Assembly: GCF_000013345.1 (NCBI RefSeq)
Contig: NC_007777.1
Location: 3,472,001 to 3,536,000 of the forward strand
Direction of reading: 5' to 3'
DNA length: 64,000 bases
Source: Frankia casuarinae
GTDB taxonomy: Bacteria > Actinomycetota > Actinomycetes > Frankiales > Frankiaceae
Part shown: positions 38,253-45,560 of the stretch, piece after piece
Numbering within the stretch: position 1 is the first letter of the stretch
Layout of the letters: the number at the start of each line of letters is the position of its first letter
Program-made: the position numbers and the translations under genes
Notes under the pieces: model-generated
Seen by the model: only the letters and a program-made list of their open reading frames with translations
Databases searched by the model: none
Told to the model about the DNA's origin: nothing

Positions 38253-39448
38253 GACGGTCGTACAAGTTCCTGCTCCGCCCGACCGCGCACCAGCAGATCG
38301 CGTTGACGGCGATGCTCGACGACCACCGGGCGCTGTACAACGCCGCGCTTCAGGAGCGGCGCGATGCCTACCGGCATCCGAGCAAGACGACGGTCCGCTA
38401 CGGGGGCCAGTCGGCCCAGCTCAAGGACATTCGGGGGTTTGACGCGGATCAGGCCCGCTGGTCGTTCTCCTCTCAGCAGGCCACCCTGCGTCGCCTCAAT
38501 CTCGCATTCGCCGCGTTCTTCCGCCGGGTCAAGGCGGGCGAGACGCCCGGCTACCCGCGGTTCAAGGGCGCCGGCTGGTTCGACACGGTGACGTGGCCCG
38601 CCAACGGTGACGGGTGCCTCTGGGACTCGCAGCCCGAGAACCCGAAGACGATGTTCGTCCGCCTTCAGGGCGTCGGCCACGTCAAGGTCCACCAGCACCG
38701 GCCAGTGGCTGGCCGGGTCAAGACGCTGTCCGTCAGGCGGGAGGGTGCCCGCTGGTACCTCGTGCTGTCCTGCGACGACGTGCCCGCCGAGCCGCTGGAA
38801 CCAACGGGCGCCGTCGTCGGCGTGGACTTGGGTGTCGCCTCGCTGGCCAGCACGTCGAACGGCGAGCACTACGGCAACCCGCGTTTCCTCGAACGGGCCG
38901 CCGGGCGCCTCGCCAACGCGCAGCGCGACCTTGCCCGTAAGAAGCGCGGCTCGAAGCGGCGCCGCAAGGCGGCTACTCGGGTCGCGAACCAGTCCCGGGC
39001 CGTGGCCCGGCAGCGCGTCGACCTCGCGAACAAGACCGCGCGCGAACTGGTCGCCGACCACGACCTGATCGCTGTCGAGAAGCTGAACGTCAAGGGCATG
39101 GTCCGCCGGGCCAAGCCGAAGCCCGACCCGGACCAGCCGGGGGCGTTCCTGCCGAACGGGCAGGCCGCCAAGTCCGGGCTGAACAGGTCGATTCTCGACG
39201 CCGGGTGGGGGGTGTTCCTCAACGCACTGCGTGCCAAGGCTGAAAGCGCCGGGCGGGTCGTCGTCGAGGTCAACCCCCGCCACACCTCCCAGCGATGCGC
39301 CGAATGTGGCCATGTCGCCCCGGAGAACCGGCCCAGTCAGGCCACGTTCCGCTGTGTGGAGTGCGGCCACGCCGCGCACGCAGACGTGAACGCGGCGATC
39401 AACATACTCGGGGCGGGGCTCGCCCTTCAGGTGGCGCAAGCTTCCTGA
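38249..39448 (+). CDS. tnpB: TnpB, RNA-guided RuvC-type nuclease of the IS605 group
   Basis: 399 residues. RuvC catalytic residues are present: Asp in VVGVDLGVASLAS, Glu in LIAVEKLNVKG, Asp in HAADVNAAINIL (preceded by HA). The CAECGH...CVECGH zinc finger is complete. TnpB proteins cut DNA guided by an omega RNA from the element's right end. The likely start is TTG 38249, overlapping the tnpA stop (TTGA); GTG 38228 is the alternative. The protein looks intact. Confidence 0.9.
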   Translation: MRRSYKFLLRPTAHQQIALTAMLDDHRALYNAALQERRDAYRHPSKTTVRYGGQSAQLKDIRGFDADQARWSFSSQQATLRRLNLAFAAFFRRVKAGETPGYPRFKGAGWFDTVTWPANGDGCLWDSQPENPKTMFVRLQGVGHVKVHQHRPVAGRVKTLSVRREGARWYLVLSCDDVPAEPLEPTGAVVGVDLGVASLASTSNGEHYGNPRFLERAAGRLANAQRDLARKKRGSKRRRKAATRVANQSRAVARQRVDLANKTARELVADHDLIAVEKLNVKGMVRRAKPKPDPDQPGAFLPNGQAAKSGLNRSILDAGWGVFLNALRAKAESAGRVVVEVNPRHTSQRCAECGHVAPENRPSQATFRCVECGHAAHADVNAAINILGAGLALQVAQAS

Positions 39449-39481
39449 GAAGCTGACGCCTTTAGGCGTCAGAGGAGTCAC
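39340..39481 (+). ncRNA. predicted omega RNA region (3' end of tnpB to right end)
   Basis: In characterised IS605-type elements the guide RNA scaffold covers the 3' end of tnpB and the right-end hairpin, and its guide is copied from the flanking DNA. By analogy the scaffold would end at 39481 and the guide would begin GTCGTCTGGGTCGGTC. The 5' limit is a guess. Confidence 0.35.
39453..39472 (+). repeat. right-end hairpin of the IS200/IS605-type element
   Basis: CTGACGCC, loop TTTA, GGCGTCAG, four bases after the tnpB stop. Confidence 0.85.
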
Positions 39482-39730
39482 GTCGTCTGGGTCGGTCACC
39501 GTCATGTCGCCGTCGACGACCTCAGCGCCCTCGATCAGCTCATGGTCCTCCTGGAGATCCGCGGTCGCGTACTCGTCTTCGACCCACACCAGGTAGCGAA
39601 TGGTGGTCTCCGCGATGACCGGCCGGCGGCGGGTCCCGTCGTCATCGTCACCGAGGCCGTCGAGGAGCTGCTCAAGCTCCCAGTCGCCGTCGCGGAGGAT
39701 TACCCGCTCGGCGGCGGTGGAGGCGCTCAC
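39482..39730 (-). pseudogene. hypothetical acidic protein, 3' end cut off by the IS200/IS605-type element
   Basis: The GTG-started frame runs about 83 residues before entering IS sequence. It is very acidic (GLGDDDDGTRRR, EDEYATADLQEDHELIEGAE) with TTIRYLVWV in the middle. I do not recognise the family. Its continuation is not found on the far side of the element, where the integrase stub lies in another frame, so a deletion or rearrangement probably accompanied the insertion. Confidence 0.5.
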
Positions 39731-39796
39731 CGGGCACCCGCCGGCTCATCGTCACGGAACCCCGCCCCAACGGCCGGGCCGGTAGAATCGGCCGTC

Positions 39797-39821
39797 AAGG
39801 GGCGCCCATCGGGCGCCCCTT
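39797..39821. terminator. strong bidirectional terminator-like hairpin
   Basis: AAGGGGCGCCC, loop ATC, GGGCGCCCCTT: a perfect 11-bp stem with a 3-base loop. It has no obvious gene of its own today, lying between the truncated hypothetical gene and the second tnpB stub. Confidence 0.7.
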
Positions 39822-39915
39822 CTGCGTGTGTCTGAGGGGTGCCCGAGGCGGCGCGGGCGAGACGACCGGGGCACGTTACTGCACTGGTCAGACCATAGAT
39901 GCTGGCGCGCATAAC

Positions 39916-39956
39916 AGATCCTGGTCTGGGAGATGCACAGCTCGCTGGGGAAGTGA
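39916..39956 (+). pseudogene. remnant of a pirin gene 3' end
   Basis: AGATCCTGGTCTGGGAGATGCA (39916-39937) matches 37364-37385, the 3' end of the intact pirin gene, with one mismatch. It reads ILVWEMHSSLGK and then a stop, against ILVWEMHKAIEDFLG in pirin. No more of the gene is visible upstream. Confidence 0.55.
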
Positions 39957-39981
39957 CTCCTCCGCCGGCTAAAGCCGGCGG
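39953..39981 (-). repeat. right end and hairpin of a second, broken IS605-type element
   Basis: On the minus strand: hairpin CCGCCGGC, loop TTTA, GCCGGCGG (39962-39981), then GAGGAGTCAC (39953-39962). The last ten bases are identical to the right end of the intact element. Confidence 0.8.
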
Positions 39982-39985
39982 CTTC

Positions 39986-40213
39986 TCAAGCCGCCTGAGC
40001 GTCAGCTTGAAGGGCAAGCCCTGCCCTGAGAATGTTGATCGCCGCGTTCTCGTCGGCGTGCGCCGAGTGCCCGCACCTCACGCAGCGGAACTCGGCCTGC
40101 GAGGGACGGTTCTCCTTCGCGACGTGCCCGCACTCGGCGCACCGCTGGGAGGTGTGGCGGGCGTTCACCTCAACAACCGTCCGCCCGGCGCTTTCAGCTT
40201 TGGCACGCAGCAC
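39986..40213 (-). pseudogene. C-terminal fragment of a second TnpB
   Basis: 75 residues closely similar to the C-terminus of the intact TnpB (RHTSQRCAECGHVAKENRPS, AHADENAAINILRAGLAL), with the zinc finger and last RuvC Asp. The whole N-terminal part, and any tnpA or left end, is gone. It lies in opposite orientation to the intact element, about 0.5 kb away. Confidence 0.85.
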
Positions 40214-40545
40214 ACCAATCCAGCCATCAGGACATCACCCACCGTCGCCCATCAGGCCACACGCAGACCCCAGCCAGCACCACCGGCACCGATCAACAAC
40301 GGGACTTCCGAATACTTACGTCCCGGGAGCGGAGGTGGTGCGACAGCTCACCGTGCAGCGGGTGGAAAATCTTCTCAAGGAGACCACAGTCGAGCCCGAG
40401 GACAACTTCCTGGACCTGGAGGGCCTCTCCCATCACGAACACACCGCACCGCCGCTCGGGACGCTCCCGCCGCGCTCCGTTTCCGCTCACGGCTGGTAAG
40501 TGCCCGACCTATTTTCGGTGAACATCGCTCCCCGCGACGGGCAGC
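40214..40545. other. gap with a possible gene fragment
   Basis: A plus-strand open frame ends at 40499 with a protein-like stretch (VVRQLTVQRVENLLKETT, EPEDNFLDLEGLSHHEH). I do not recognise it, and it has no start or upstream body, so it may be the 3' stub of a lost gene. Confidence 0.3.
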
Positions 40546-41214
40546 ATGCCCAGTATGTTGCGACCCACCCGCAGCTCCGATCGAGTCAGCCACGAGCGCG
40601 AGGCTGTGCACAGCGTTCTGGACGAGGCACTCGTCTGCCACGTCGGCCTGGTCGTACACGGGCAGCCGCATGTCCTGCCCACGATGCACGTCCGCGCCGA
40701 CGATCTTGTGTACGTGCACGCCTCCAGCGCGGCAAGGCTGGCCATTCTGGCGAGATCCGCGCCGATCCGGATGTGTATGACCGTATCGCTTCTCGACGGC
40801 GTTGTCCTGGCTCGTTCCGCTTTCCATCATTCACTGAACTATCGTTCGGTGGTGATCCACGCCGATGCCCGTCTGGTCCGGGACGACGAGGAGAAGACGC
40901 GGGCGCTGGCCATGCTGGTGGATCGCGTCGGGGCCGGGCGTTCGGACCAGTGCCGCCACGATCACGACCCCGCCAGCCGGAGATTGGCGAACGTCTTCAC
41001 CAAGGAGGAACTCATCCACCTCGCTGCCATGAGCCCCCGCCGGACGGGATCGTCGCCCACGATTCCCTCCCACCACAGTCGAGCGACTCACCGTGGGGAG
41101 GGTCCCACCAACCCTGCGGAACATGCGTTCGAGGCCGGCCGTGGTTCGATCATTTCGATCCTTATCTGGCATCGTTCCTGGTCAGTTGCCGCGTCCCGAC
41201 CGGGCGGACGGTGA
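40546..41214 (+). CDS. pyridoxamine 5'-phosphate oxidase-like (FMN-binding) protein, abnormal C-terminus
   Basis: 222 residues. The first 125 follow the flavin-nucleotide-binding family well: VHSVLDEALVCHVGLV, HVLPTMHVR, VSLLDGVVLARSAFHHSLNYRSVVIHA. After VDRVGAGR the conserved C-terminal half (normally ending in an acidic DDEED and VWAG stretch) is absent and the rest looks like chance reading frame. It is probably a decayed or truncated gene. Start ATG 40546 or 40555, both with weak ribosome binding sites. I found no simple frameshift that restores the family. Confidence 0.6.
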   Translation: MPSMLRPTRSSDRVSHEREAVHSVLDEALVCHVGLVVHGQPHVLPTMHVRADDLVYVHASSAARLAILARSAPIRMCMTVSLLDGVVLARSAFHHSLNYRSVVIHADARLVRDDEEKTRALAMLVDRVGAGRSDQCRHDHDPASRRLANVFTKEELIHLAAMSPRRTGSSPTIPSHHSRATHRGEGPTNPAEHAFEAGRGSIISILIWHRSWSVAASRPGGR

Positions 41215-41623
41215 TTTCAGGGCCTTCGACCAAGACCGATCGGTTCTTCTGCTGCCGTGTCAGGTCCACCCTTTTTCTGATCATGATCTTGGCCTGGGTG
41301 AATACGGTTCGCGATCTGTCGCTTGAGATCCAGCACTGTGGAACGGTGCTGGTCACGGCCTCGCGAGTTGGTTCGAGTCCCGGCTGGACGACCATGTTGC
41401 GATCACGCGAACGGCGTCCGATCAGCCGAGGTGTTGAGCGGTGGCTACTTCGGAGGACAGCCACGGTAGCCGCGGGCAGCTGCTGGGGCCACGGCAAGAG
41501 TGTGCAGGGCACCCTGTTCGCCGACGGCCCGGGCAGCGACGAAGGGAACGGTCACGTCCAGTTGCCGTCCAGCATGCCGATGGCACCGGCCGGGAGTCGC
41601 CGTTCACGTCAGGCGGCAGGACC
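41215..41623. other. gap without recognisable gene
   Basis: Several overlapping frames are open but none shows a known domain or a convincing ribosome binding site. It lies between two broken genes and is probably decayed sequence. Confidence 0.5.
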
Positions 41624-42075
41624 ATGCTCTTCGCCCTGAACCACTTCATGTCGGTGGTCTCCTTGGCGGACCTCCCCGATTCGGCGGTGATCATGGTTGA
41701 CGCGTCCCGCGCACGGCTGTTCGGCAACCTCGACGAGTTGGCGGCTACCTCAACGAGTTGGCGGCTACCTCGCGGCTGGTGGTGCACCGCCCGGCCGGCA
41801 GCAGGCACCCCCGGGTGCCGGAGGCCGTGTACCCCATCGACTATGGCTACCTGGAGGGCGCCGTGGCCGCGGACGGTGACGGTGACGGTGACGGCGTGGG
41901 CGTCTTCCGCGGCAGTGCTGTCGGTGCTGGCGTGGTGGGATTCTTCGTGACGGCGGATCCGGGCACGTGTGACGTGGAGGTCAAGGTTTTGATCGACTGC
42001 ACCGGCGGCGAGATCGACCGGGTGCGGGGCTGCTCGACGACGTCCTGGGTATCGGGGGCCTGCTCGTGCGGCTGA
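41624..42075 (+). pseudogene. inorganic pyrophosphatase-like protein, broken by a 20-bp duplication
   Basis: The first part reads MLFALNHFMSVVSL to LFGNLDELAATS. The frame then shifts because ACGAGTTGGCGGCTACCTC occurs twice (41733-41751 and 41753-41771, period 20). Past the duplication another frame carries the pyrophosphatase-like body: VVHRPAGSRHPRVPEAVYPIDYGYLEG, FFVTADPGTCDVEVKVLIDC. Removing one copy rejoins ELAATSRLVVHRPAG. A second shift near 42027 (RVRGC against RGLLDDVLGIGGLLVR) breaks the end. The gene is likely dead. Confidence 0.75.
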
Positions 42076-42118
42076 CGTCGACCATGAGGTTTCCTGCCTG
42101 TCTGGCTCGCTCCGTCCG

Positions 42119-42634
42119 TCACGCGGGGTTGATGCCGTACCACTGCGACTGGGCGAAGATCTCCTCCGTTGACGGCACCGGCGCGTCCGGGCCGGGCATG
42201 TCAAGGCCGGGCGCGGGGTCGCCGATGGCGACGACCAGGTCCGCGAACGAGGCGGGCGCGTTGATCAGCAGGGTGCGGGCAGGCTGGTCGGCGTTGACGA
42301 AGCGGTGCGGGACCCCCCGCGGCAGGAAGAGCAGCGAGCCGGGCCCGGCCTCCCACGCGTCGTCGCCGCAGTGCACCTCCAGGTGCCCGTCGATCAGGAA
42401 GAACACCTCGTCGGAGTCGCGGTGCACGTGTGGCGGGGGCGCGTAGCCGGGCGGAACGCGGTGGTCGACGATGTCGAGGTTGCCGGTGGTGACCGAGCCC
42501 ATCACCTTGGTCAGGCTGAGGGTGCCGAGCCAGTGATAGGGGTTGCCCTCATCCGGGCCAAGGACGTAGCCGCGCGTCGCGGGCTGCGTCGCCGGCTGCG
42601 TCGCCGGGCTGGCGGTGTGCGGGGTGAAGCTCAT
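42119..42634 (-). CDS. cupin-domain protein
   Basis: 171 residues, one cupin domain: PPPHVHRDSDEVFFLIDGHLEVH (metal ligands H-H-E) and GVPHRFVN (last His). The ATG has AGGAGG five bases upstream. It follows the hydrolase gene by 17 bases on the same strand and is probably co-transcribed with it under the divergent MarR regulator. The substrate is unknown; dioxygenase or isomerase activity is possible. Confidence 0.82.
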   Translation of the reverse strand: MSFTPHTASPATQPATQPATRGYVLGPDEGNPYHWLGTLSLTKVMGSVTTGNLDIVDHRVPPGYAPPPHVHRDSDEVFFLIDGHLEVHCGDDAWEAGPGSLLFLPRGVPHRFVNADQPARTLLINAPASFADLVVAIGDPAPGLDMPGPDAPVPSTEEIFAQSQWYGINPA

Positions 42635-42651
42635 CGTTCCTCCTCGGTCGT

Positions 42652-43599
42652 TCAGATCCGGTCGTTGAACAGGGTGATGGCCGCGGCGAGCCGCTCGGGC
42701 TCTTCCTCGGGCAGGAAATGCCCGGCGCCGTCGAGGATGGACGTGCTAAGGCGCGAGGCCACCGGCGACAGCATCCGGCCGACCTGCTGGCCCAGGCCCC
42801 GTTCGCCGCCCACGGCGAGGACGGGGACGGGGGTCGGGTGTACGAGCAGCGGCTCGGTTTGCGCGATGCTGGCGAACGCGGCGCGGTAGACGCCCATGGA
42901 GCCGAGTACCCCGGCCGGCCCGGAGAAGGTGCGCAGGTATTCGGCCACCGTGGCCTCGTCGAACGCACGGGGCGCTCCCGCCGGGCCGTCGTAGAACCAG
43001 CGCAGGAAGGCTTCCTCACGCCCCACGATCAGTGCCTGCGGCACTCCCGGGGCCAGCGGCAAGATCCACCACCACATGGACCCTGTGGTCATGGTGCCCG
43101 GGGCGTAGGCCAGGACGTCCCGCAACGGGCCGCCGAGCATGGTGGGCGCCTCGGCGTAGACCAGGCCTCGGGTCTCTTCTGGGTGGCTGGCGGCCCACAG
43201 CAGGGCCGGGGGCGCCCCCATGTCGTGCCCGACGTGCAGGATGGGCCGGCCGGCGCCGAACCCGCTGCGGGCGGTCAGGGCGCGGACCTGCTCGGCCAGC
43301 GCGCGTGCGCTGTAGGGATCGGTGCCGCCCGGCTTGTCGCTGTCGCCGTAGCCGAGCATGTCGATGACGAGGACGCGCATTCCGGCGTCGGCCAGGGCGG
43401 GGGCGACCCCGCGCCAGGCGTAGCCGGTGGCGAGGAAGCCATGCCACAGCAGCACCGGGGTCCCGTCGTCTGGGCCGCCGGTCCAGTAGTGCAGGCGGTG
43501 GCCGCCGACCCGGGCGTATTCCGATCGCAAGCCGCGGATCGGCGGCGCCGGGTCGGCCGGGGCCCCCAGGCTCGGCGTGCTTGTCGGTTCCTGAACCAC
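42652..43599 (-). CDS. alpha/beta hydrolase, epoxide hydrolase/haloalkane dehalogenase-like
   Basis: 315 residues. LLWHGFLATGYAW carries the oxyanion HG motif. The nucleophile elbow is GHDMG, with Asp rather than Ser, as in epoxide hydrolases and haloalkane dehalogenases. GAGHFLPEEEPERL holds the catalytic His. GTG 43599 is chosen because GAGGAGG precedes it by four bases. It is the first gene of a probable two-gene operon with the cupin, divergent from the MarR gene. Confidence 0.85.
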   Translation of the reverse strand: MVQEPTSTPSLGAPADPAPPIRGLRSEYARVGGHRLHYWTGGPDDGTPVLLWHGFLATGYAWRGVAPALADAGMRVLVIDMLGYGDSDKPGGTDPYSARALAEQVRALTARSGFGAGRPILHVGHDMGAPPALLWAASHPEETRGLVYAEAPTMLGGPLRDVLAYAPGTMTTGSMWWWILPLAPGVPQALIVGREEAFLRWFYDGPAGAPRAFDEATVAEYLRTFSGPAGVLGSMGVYRAAFASIAQTEPLLVHPTPVPVLAVGGERGLGQQVGRMLSPVASRLSTSILDGAGHFLPEEEPERLAAAITLFNDRI

Positions 43600-43644
43600 T
43601 GGTCCTCCTCTCGCGTTACTGAGTTCCTGTACGCCTCCGAGCGT

Positions 43645-43707
43645 ACTACAAGGTCTTGTGAAATCAAGATGCTGTAATATCAACGTGTGATTACTACAAG
43701 GTGCTTG
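43645..43707. promoter_or_regulatory. candidate MarR operators between divergent genes
   Basis: ACAAGGTCTTGT (43648-43659) is a perfect inverted repeat with a 2-base centre. The surrounding ACTACAAGGTCTTGT recurs as ACTACAAGGTGCTTG at 43693-43707, 48 bases away. The region is AT-rich for this genome and lies between the hydrolase and regulator starts. TATAGT at 43711-43716, six bases before the regulator ATG, is a possible -10 box. Confidence 0.6.
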
Positions 43708-43722
43708 GGCTATAGTGACGCC

Positions 43723-44274
43723 ATGGCAGGTCAGGCAGGTCAGGCAGGTCAGGCAGGTCAGGCAGGTCAGGCAGGTCAGGCAGGTCAGGCAGGTCAGGCA
43801 GGTCAGGCAGGTCAGGAGGACCGTTGGGAGCACTGGCTCGTGCACTTGCTGTGGGCCGTCTCGATCCGCACGTCGCTGCTGGGAGAAGCCGCGCTCGGGG
43901 ACAGTCCGCTCTCGCTGGCCAGCCTGGGAATGCTGGAGAATCTCAACGCGCGCCCGGGCCTCACCATCGCCGAGCTCAGCCGGCGCGCACCACAGACCCA
44001 GCAGGCGCTGAGCCAGATCGCCGCGCGGCTGGAAAAGCTCGGCTGCATCGAGCGCAAGCTGGTTCCCGGCAGCCGCGGCATCGGCCTGTACCTCACTGAC
44101 GCGGGCGCCCGCGCCCGCGTCAGTGCCCACGAGACGGTTGAGGCATTCGAGGCGCATATTGCCGACGCCCTGGGCACCGACCGGTATCAGCGTCTGATCG
44201 AGTCGCTCGCGGCGGCGCAGCCGATCATCCGGGCGCTGAAGCCTGAGCCCGCCGCAGCCGTCGAGGCAACCTAG
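43723..44274 (+). CDS. MarR-family transcriptional regulator with AGQ repeat N-terminus
   Basis: 183 residues from ATG 43723. The winged-helix core is clear: SLASLGMLENLNARPGLTIAELSRR, QTQQALSQIAARLEKLGCIERK, and the wing SRGIGLYLTDAG. MarR proteins act as dimers on palindromes and respond to small phenolic or oxidising ligands. The first 31 residues are Met plus ten exact AGQ triplets (43726-43815) absent from the family core. No ribosome binding site precedes the ATG, so translation may be leaderless. It probably controls itself and the divergent hydrolase-cupin pair. Confidence 0.88.
   Translation: MAGQAGQAGQAGQAGQAGQAGQAGQAGQAGQEDRWEHWLVHLLWAVSIRTSLLGEAALGDSPLSLASLGMLENLNARPGLTIAELSRRAPQTQQALSQIAARLEKLGCIERKLVPGSRGIGLYLTDAGARARVSAHETVEAFEAHIADALGTDRYQRLIESLAAAQPIIRALKPEPAAAVEAT
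43726..43815 (+). repeat. 9-bp coding tandem repeat, exactly 10 copies
   Basis: Ten identical units of GCAGGTCAG, coding Ala-Gly-Gln. Confidence 0.97.
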
Positions 44275-44398
44275 CCATCCCACGGCTCCAACTGTTAAGC
44301 GGCGATCTTGTCCGGACCGTTCCCGGCGGCGGTACGGCGGATCATCTACCCGACGAACCCGCACACAGAGAACCTGACAGCACCCGCGCCGCTATGAC

Positions 44399-44600
44399 GA
44401 CCTGGCGCGCGTGGCGGTGGTCGCCGCGGCCACCGCCACCCCGCCCGGGCCCGCCGTCACCTGGACTCATGCGGCGATCTCCGCCCAGGTCGCGGGCACC
44501 GTCTTCGCCCCGATATCCGCCTCTCAGGTCGGCAGGATCCTGGCCGGCCTGGATCTCAAGCCGCACAAGGTGACCGGATGGCTCACCCGCCACCGTGCCG
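44399..44600 (+). pseudogene. N-terminal remnant of an IS630-type transposase
   Basis: A segment reading TWTHAAISAQVAGT, ISASQVGRILAGLDLKPHKVTGWL matches the helix-turn-helix part of IS630-family transposases. The sequence after TRHRAD is lost and no DDE domain is present. It lies in the 370-base gap between the MarR gene and pxpA. Confidence 0.65.
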
Positions 44601-44644
44601 ACGGGGGCGGATCGCCAGTGCCGAGGTGGTGAACAATTGGCAGC

Positions 44645-45550
44645 ATGGGCGACCAGCGAGATCCCGGCAGGCGGGAGCGACCTCGGCCAGACCGGGCGAC
44701 CACCGGGGAGGCCGATCCACCGAACCCGGTCGAGCCACCGCCTCCGGCCGGACGGGCACATCCCGTCGCACCACCGCCTCCGGCGGATCCGCCGCGTCCC
44801 CTCGATCTCAACGCCGACCTCGGCGAGGGTTTCGGGGTCTGGCGCCTCACCGAGGACGAGGCCCTACTCGACCTGGTCACCAGCGCCAACATCGCCTGCG
44901 GGTTCCATGCCGGCGACCCCGCGACGATGCGGCGGACGTGCGAGCAGGCGGTCCGCTGCGGAGTCCGCATCGGCGCCCAGGTCAGCTACCGCGACCTCGC
45001 CGGCTTCGGTCGTCGCCGCATCGACATGGACCCCGACGATCTACGTGACGACGTCCTCTATCAGCTCGGCGCGCTGGACGCCTTCGCCCGGACGGCCGGC
45101 GACCGGGTTCGCTACGTCAAGCCGCACGGCGCCCTCTACAACGCCATCGTCACCGACGAGGAGCAGGCGCAGGCCGTCGTCGAGGCCATCCGCTGCTACG
45201 ACGCGACGCTGCCGGTCCTGGGCCTGCCCGGATCGGCGTGGTTGCGGCGCGCGAGCGAGGCCGGCCTGACCGCGGTCGGCGAGGCGTTCGCCGACCGCGA
45301 CTACACGGCCGCGGGCACTCTGGTCTCCCGGCGCACGGCCGGCGCCGTCCTGCACGATCCCGACGTCATCGTCGCGCGCGGCGTGCGGATGGCGATCAAG
45401 GGCGTGGTCGTCAGCCAGCAGGGCACACCGGTGGACGTCGGCGCCCGCTCTCTCTGCGTGCACGGGGACACGCCGGGCGCGGTCGAGATGGTCAGACGGC
45501 TGCGCCAAGCCCTGTTCGACGCGGGTGTCCCCCTGATCCCGTTCAGCTGA
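44645..45550 (+). CDS. pxpA: 5-oxoprolinase subunit A (LamB/YcsF family)
   Basis: 301 residues. After a 50-residue Pro-rich extension the LamB/YcsF core starts at LDLNADLGEGFG, with ANIACGFHAGDP, VKPHGALYN and CVHGDTPGA. With PxpB and PxpC it forms the ATP-dependent enzyme that opens 5-oxoproline to glutamate. The ATG at 44645 has no good ribosome binding site, so a start nearer the core is possible. First of three adjacent genes. Confidence 0.92.
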   Translation: MGDQRDPGRRERPRPDRATTGEADPPNPVEPPPPAGRAHPVAPPPPADPPRPLDLNADLGEGFGVWRLTEDEALLDLVTSANIACGFHAGDPATMRRTCEQAVRCGVRIGAQVSYRDLAGFGRRRIDMDPDDLRDDVLYQLGALDAFARTAGDRVRYVKPHGALYNAIVTDEEQAQAVVEAIRCYDATLPVLGLPGSAWLRRASEAGLTAVGEAFADRDYTAAGTLVSRRTAGAVLHDPDVIVARGVRMAIKGVVVSQQGTPVDVGARSLCVHGDTPGAVEMVRRLRQALFDAGVPLIPFS

Positions 45551-45560
45551 GAGGATCGCG

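Larger units (their letters stand above)
37741..39481 (+). mobile_element. IS200/IS605-type element carrying tnpA and tnpB
   Basis: Subterminal hairpins lie at both ends, at 37754-37773 and 39453-39472, each with an 8-bp stem and 4-base loop and similar sequence. tnpA and tnpB lie between them on the same strand. There is no inverted terminal repeat or target duplication, as expected for single-strand transposition. The right end is set by GAGGAGTCAC (39472-39481), which recurs at the right end of a second, broken element at 39953-39962. The exact left boundary is uncertain by some bases. Confidence 0.85.

Noticed and set aside
38036-39730. Long minus-strand frame across the tnpA/tnpB genes
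   Set aside because: Apart from its first 83 codons (the truncated acidic protein) it is a shadow of tnpB, which has a full set of motifs on the plus strand.
41366-41390. tRNA-like T-arm (GGTTCGAGTCCCGGC)
   Set aside because: The stem bases around TTCGAGT do not pair properly, and no acceptor stem, D-arm or anticodon arm can be folded nearby.
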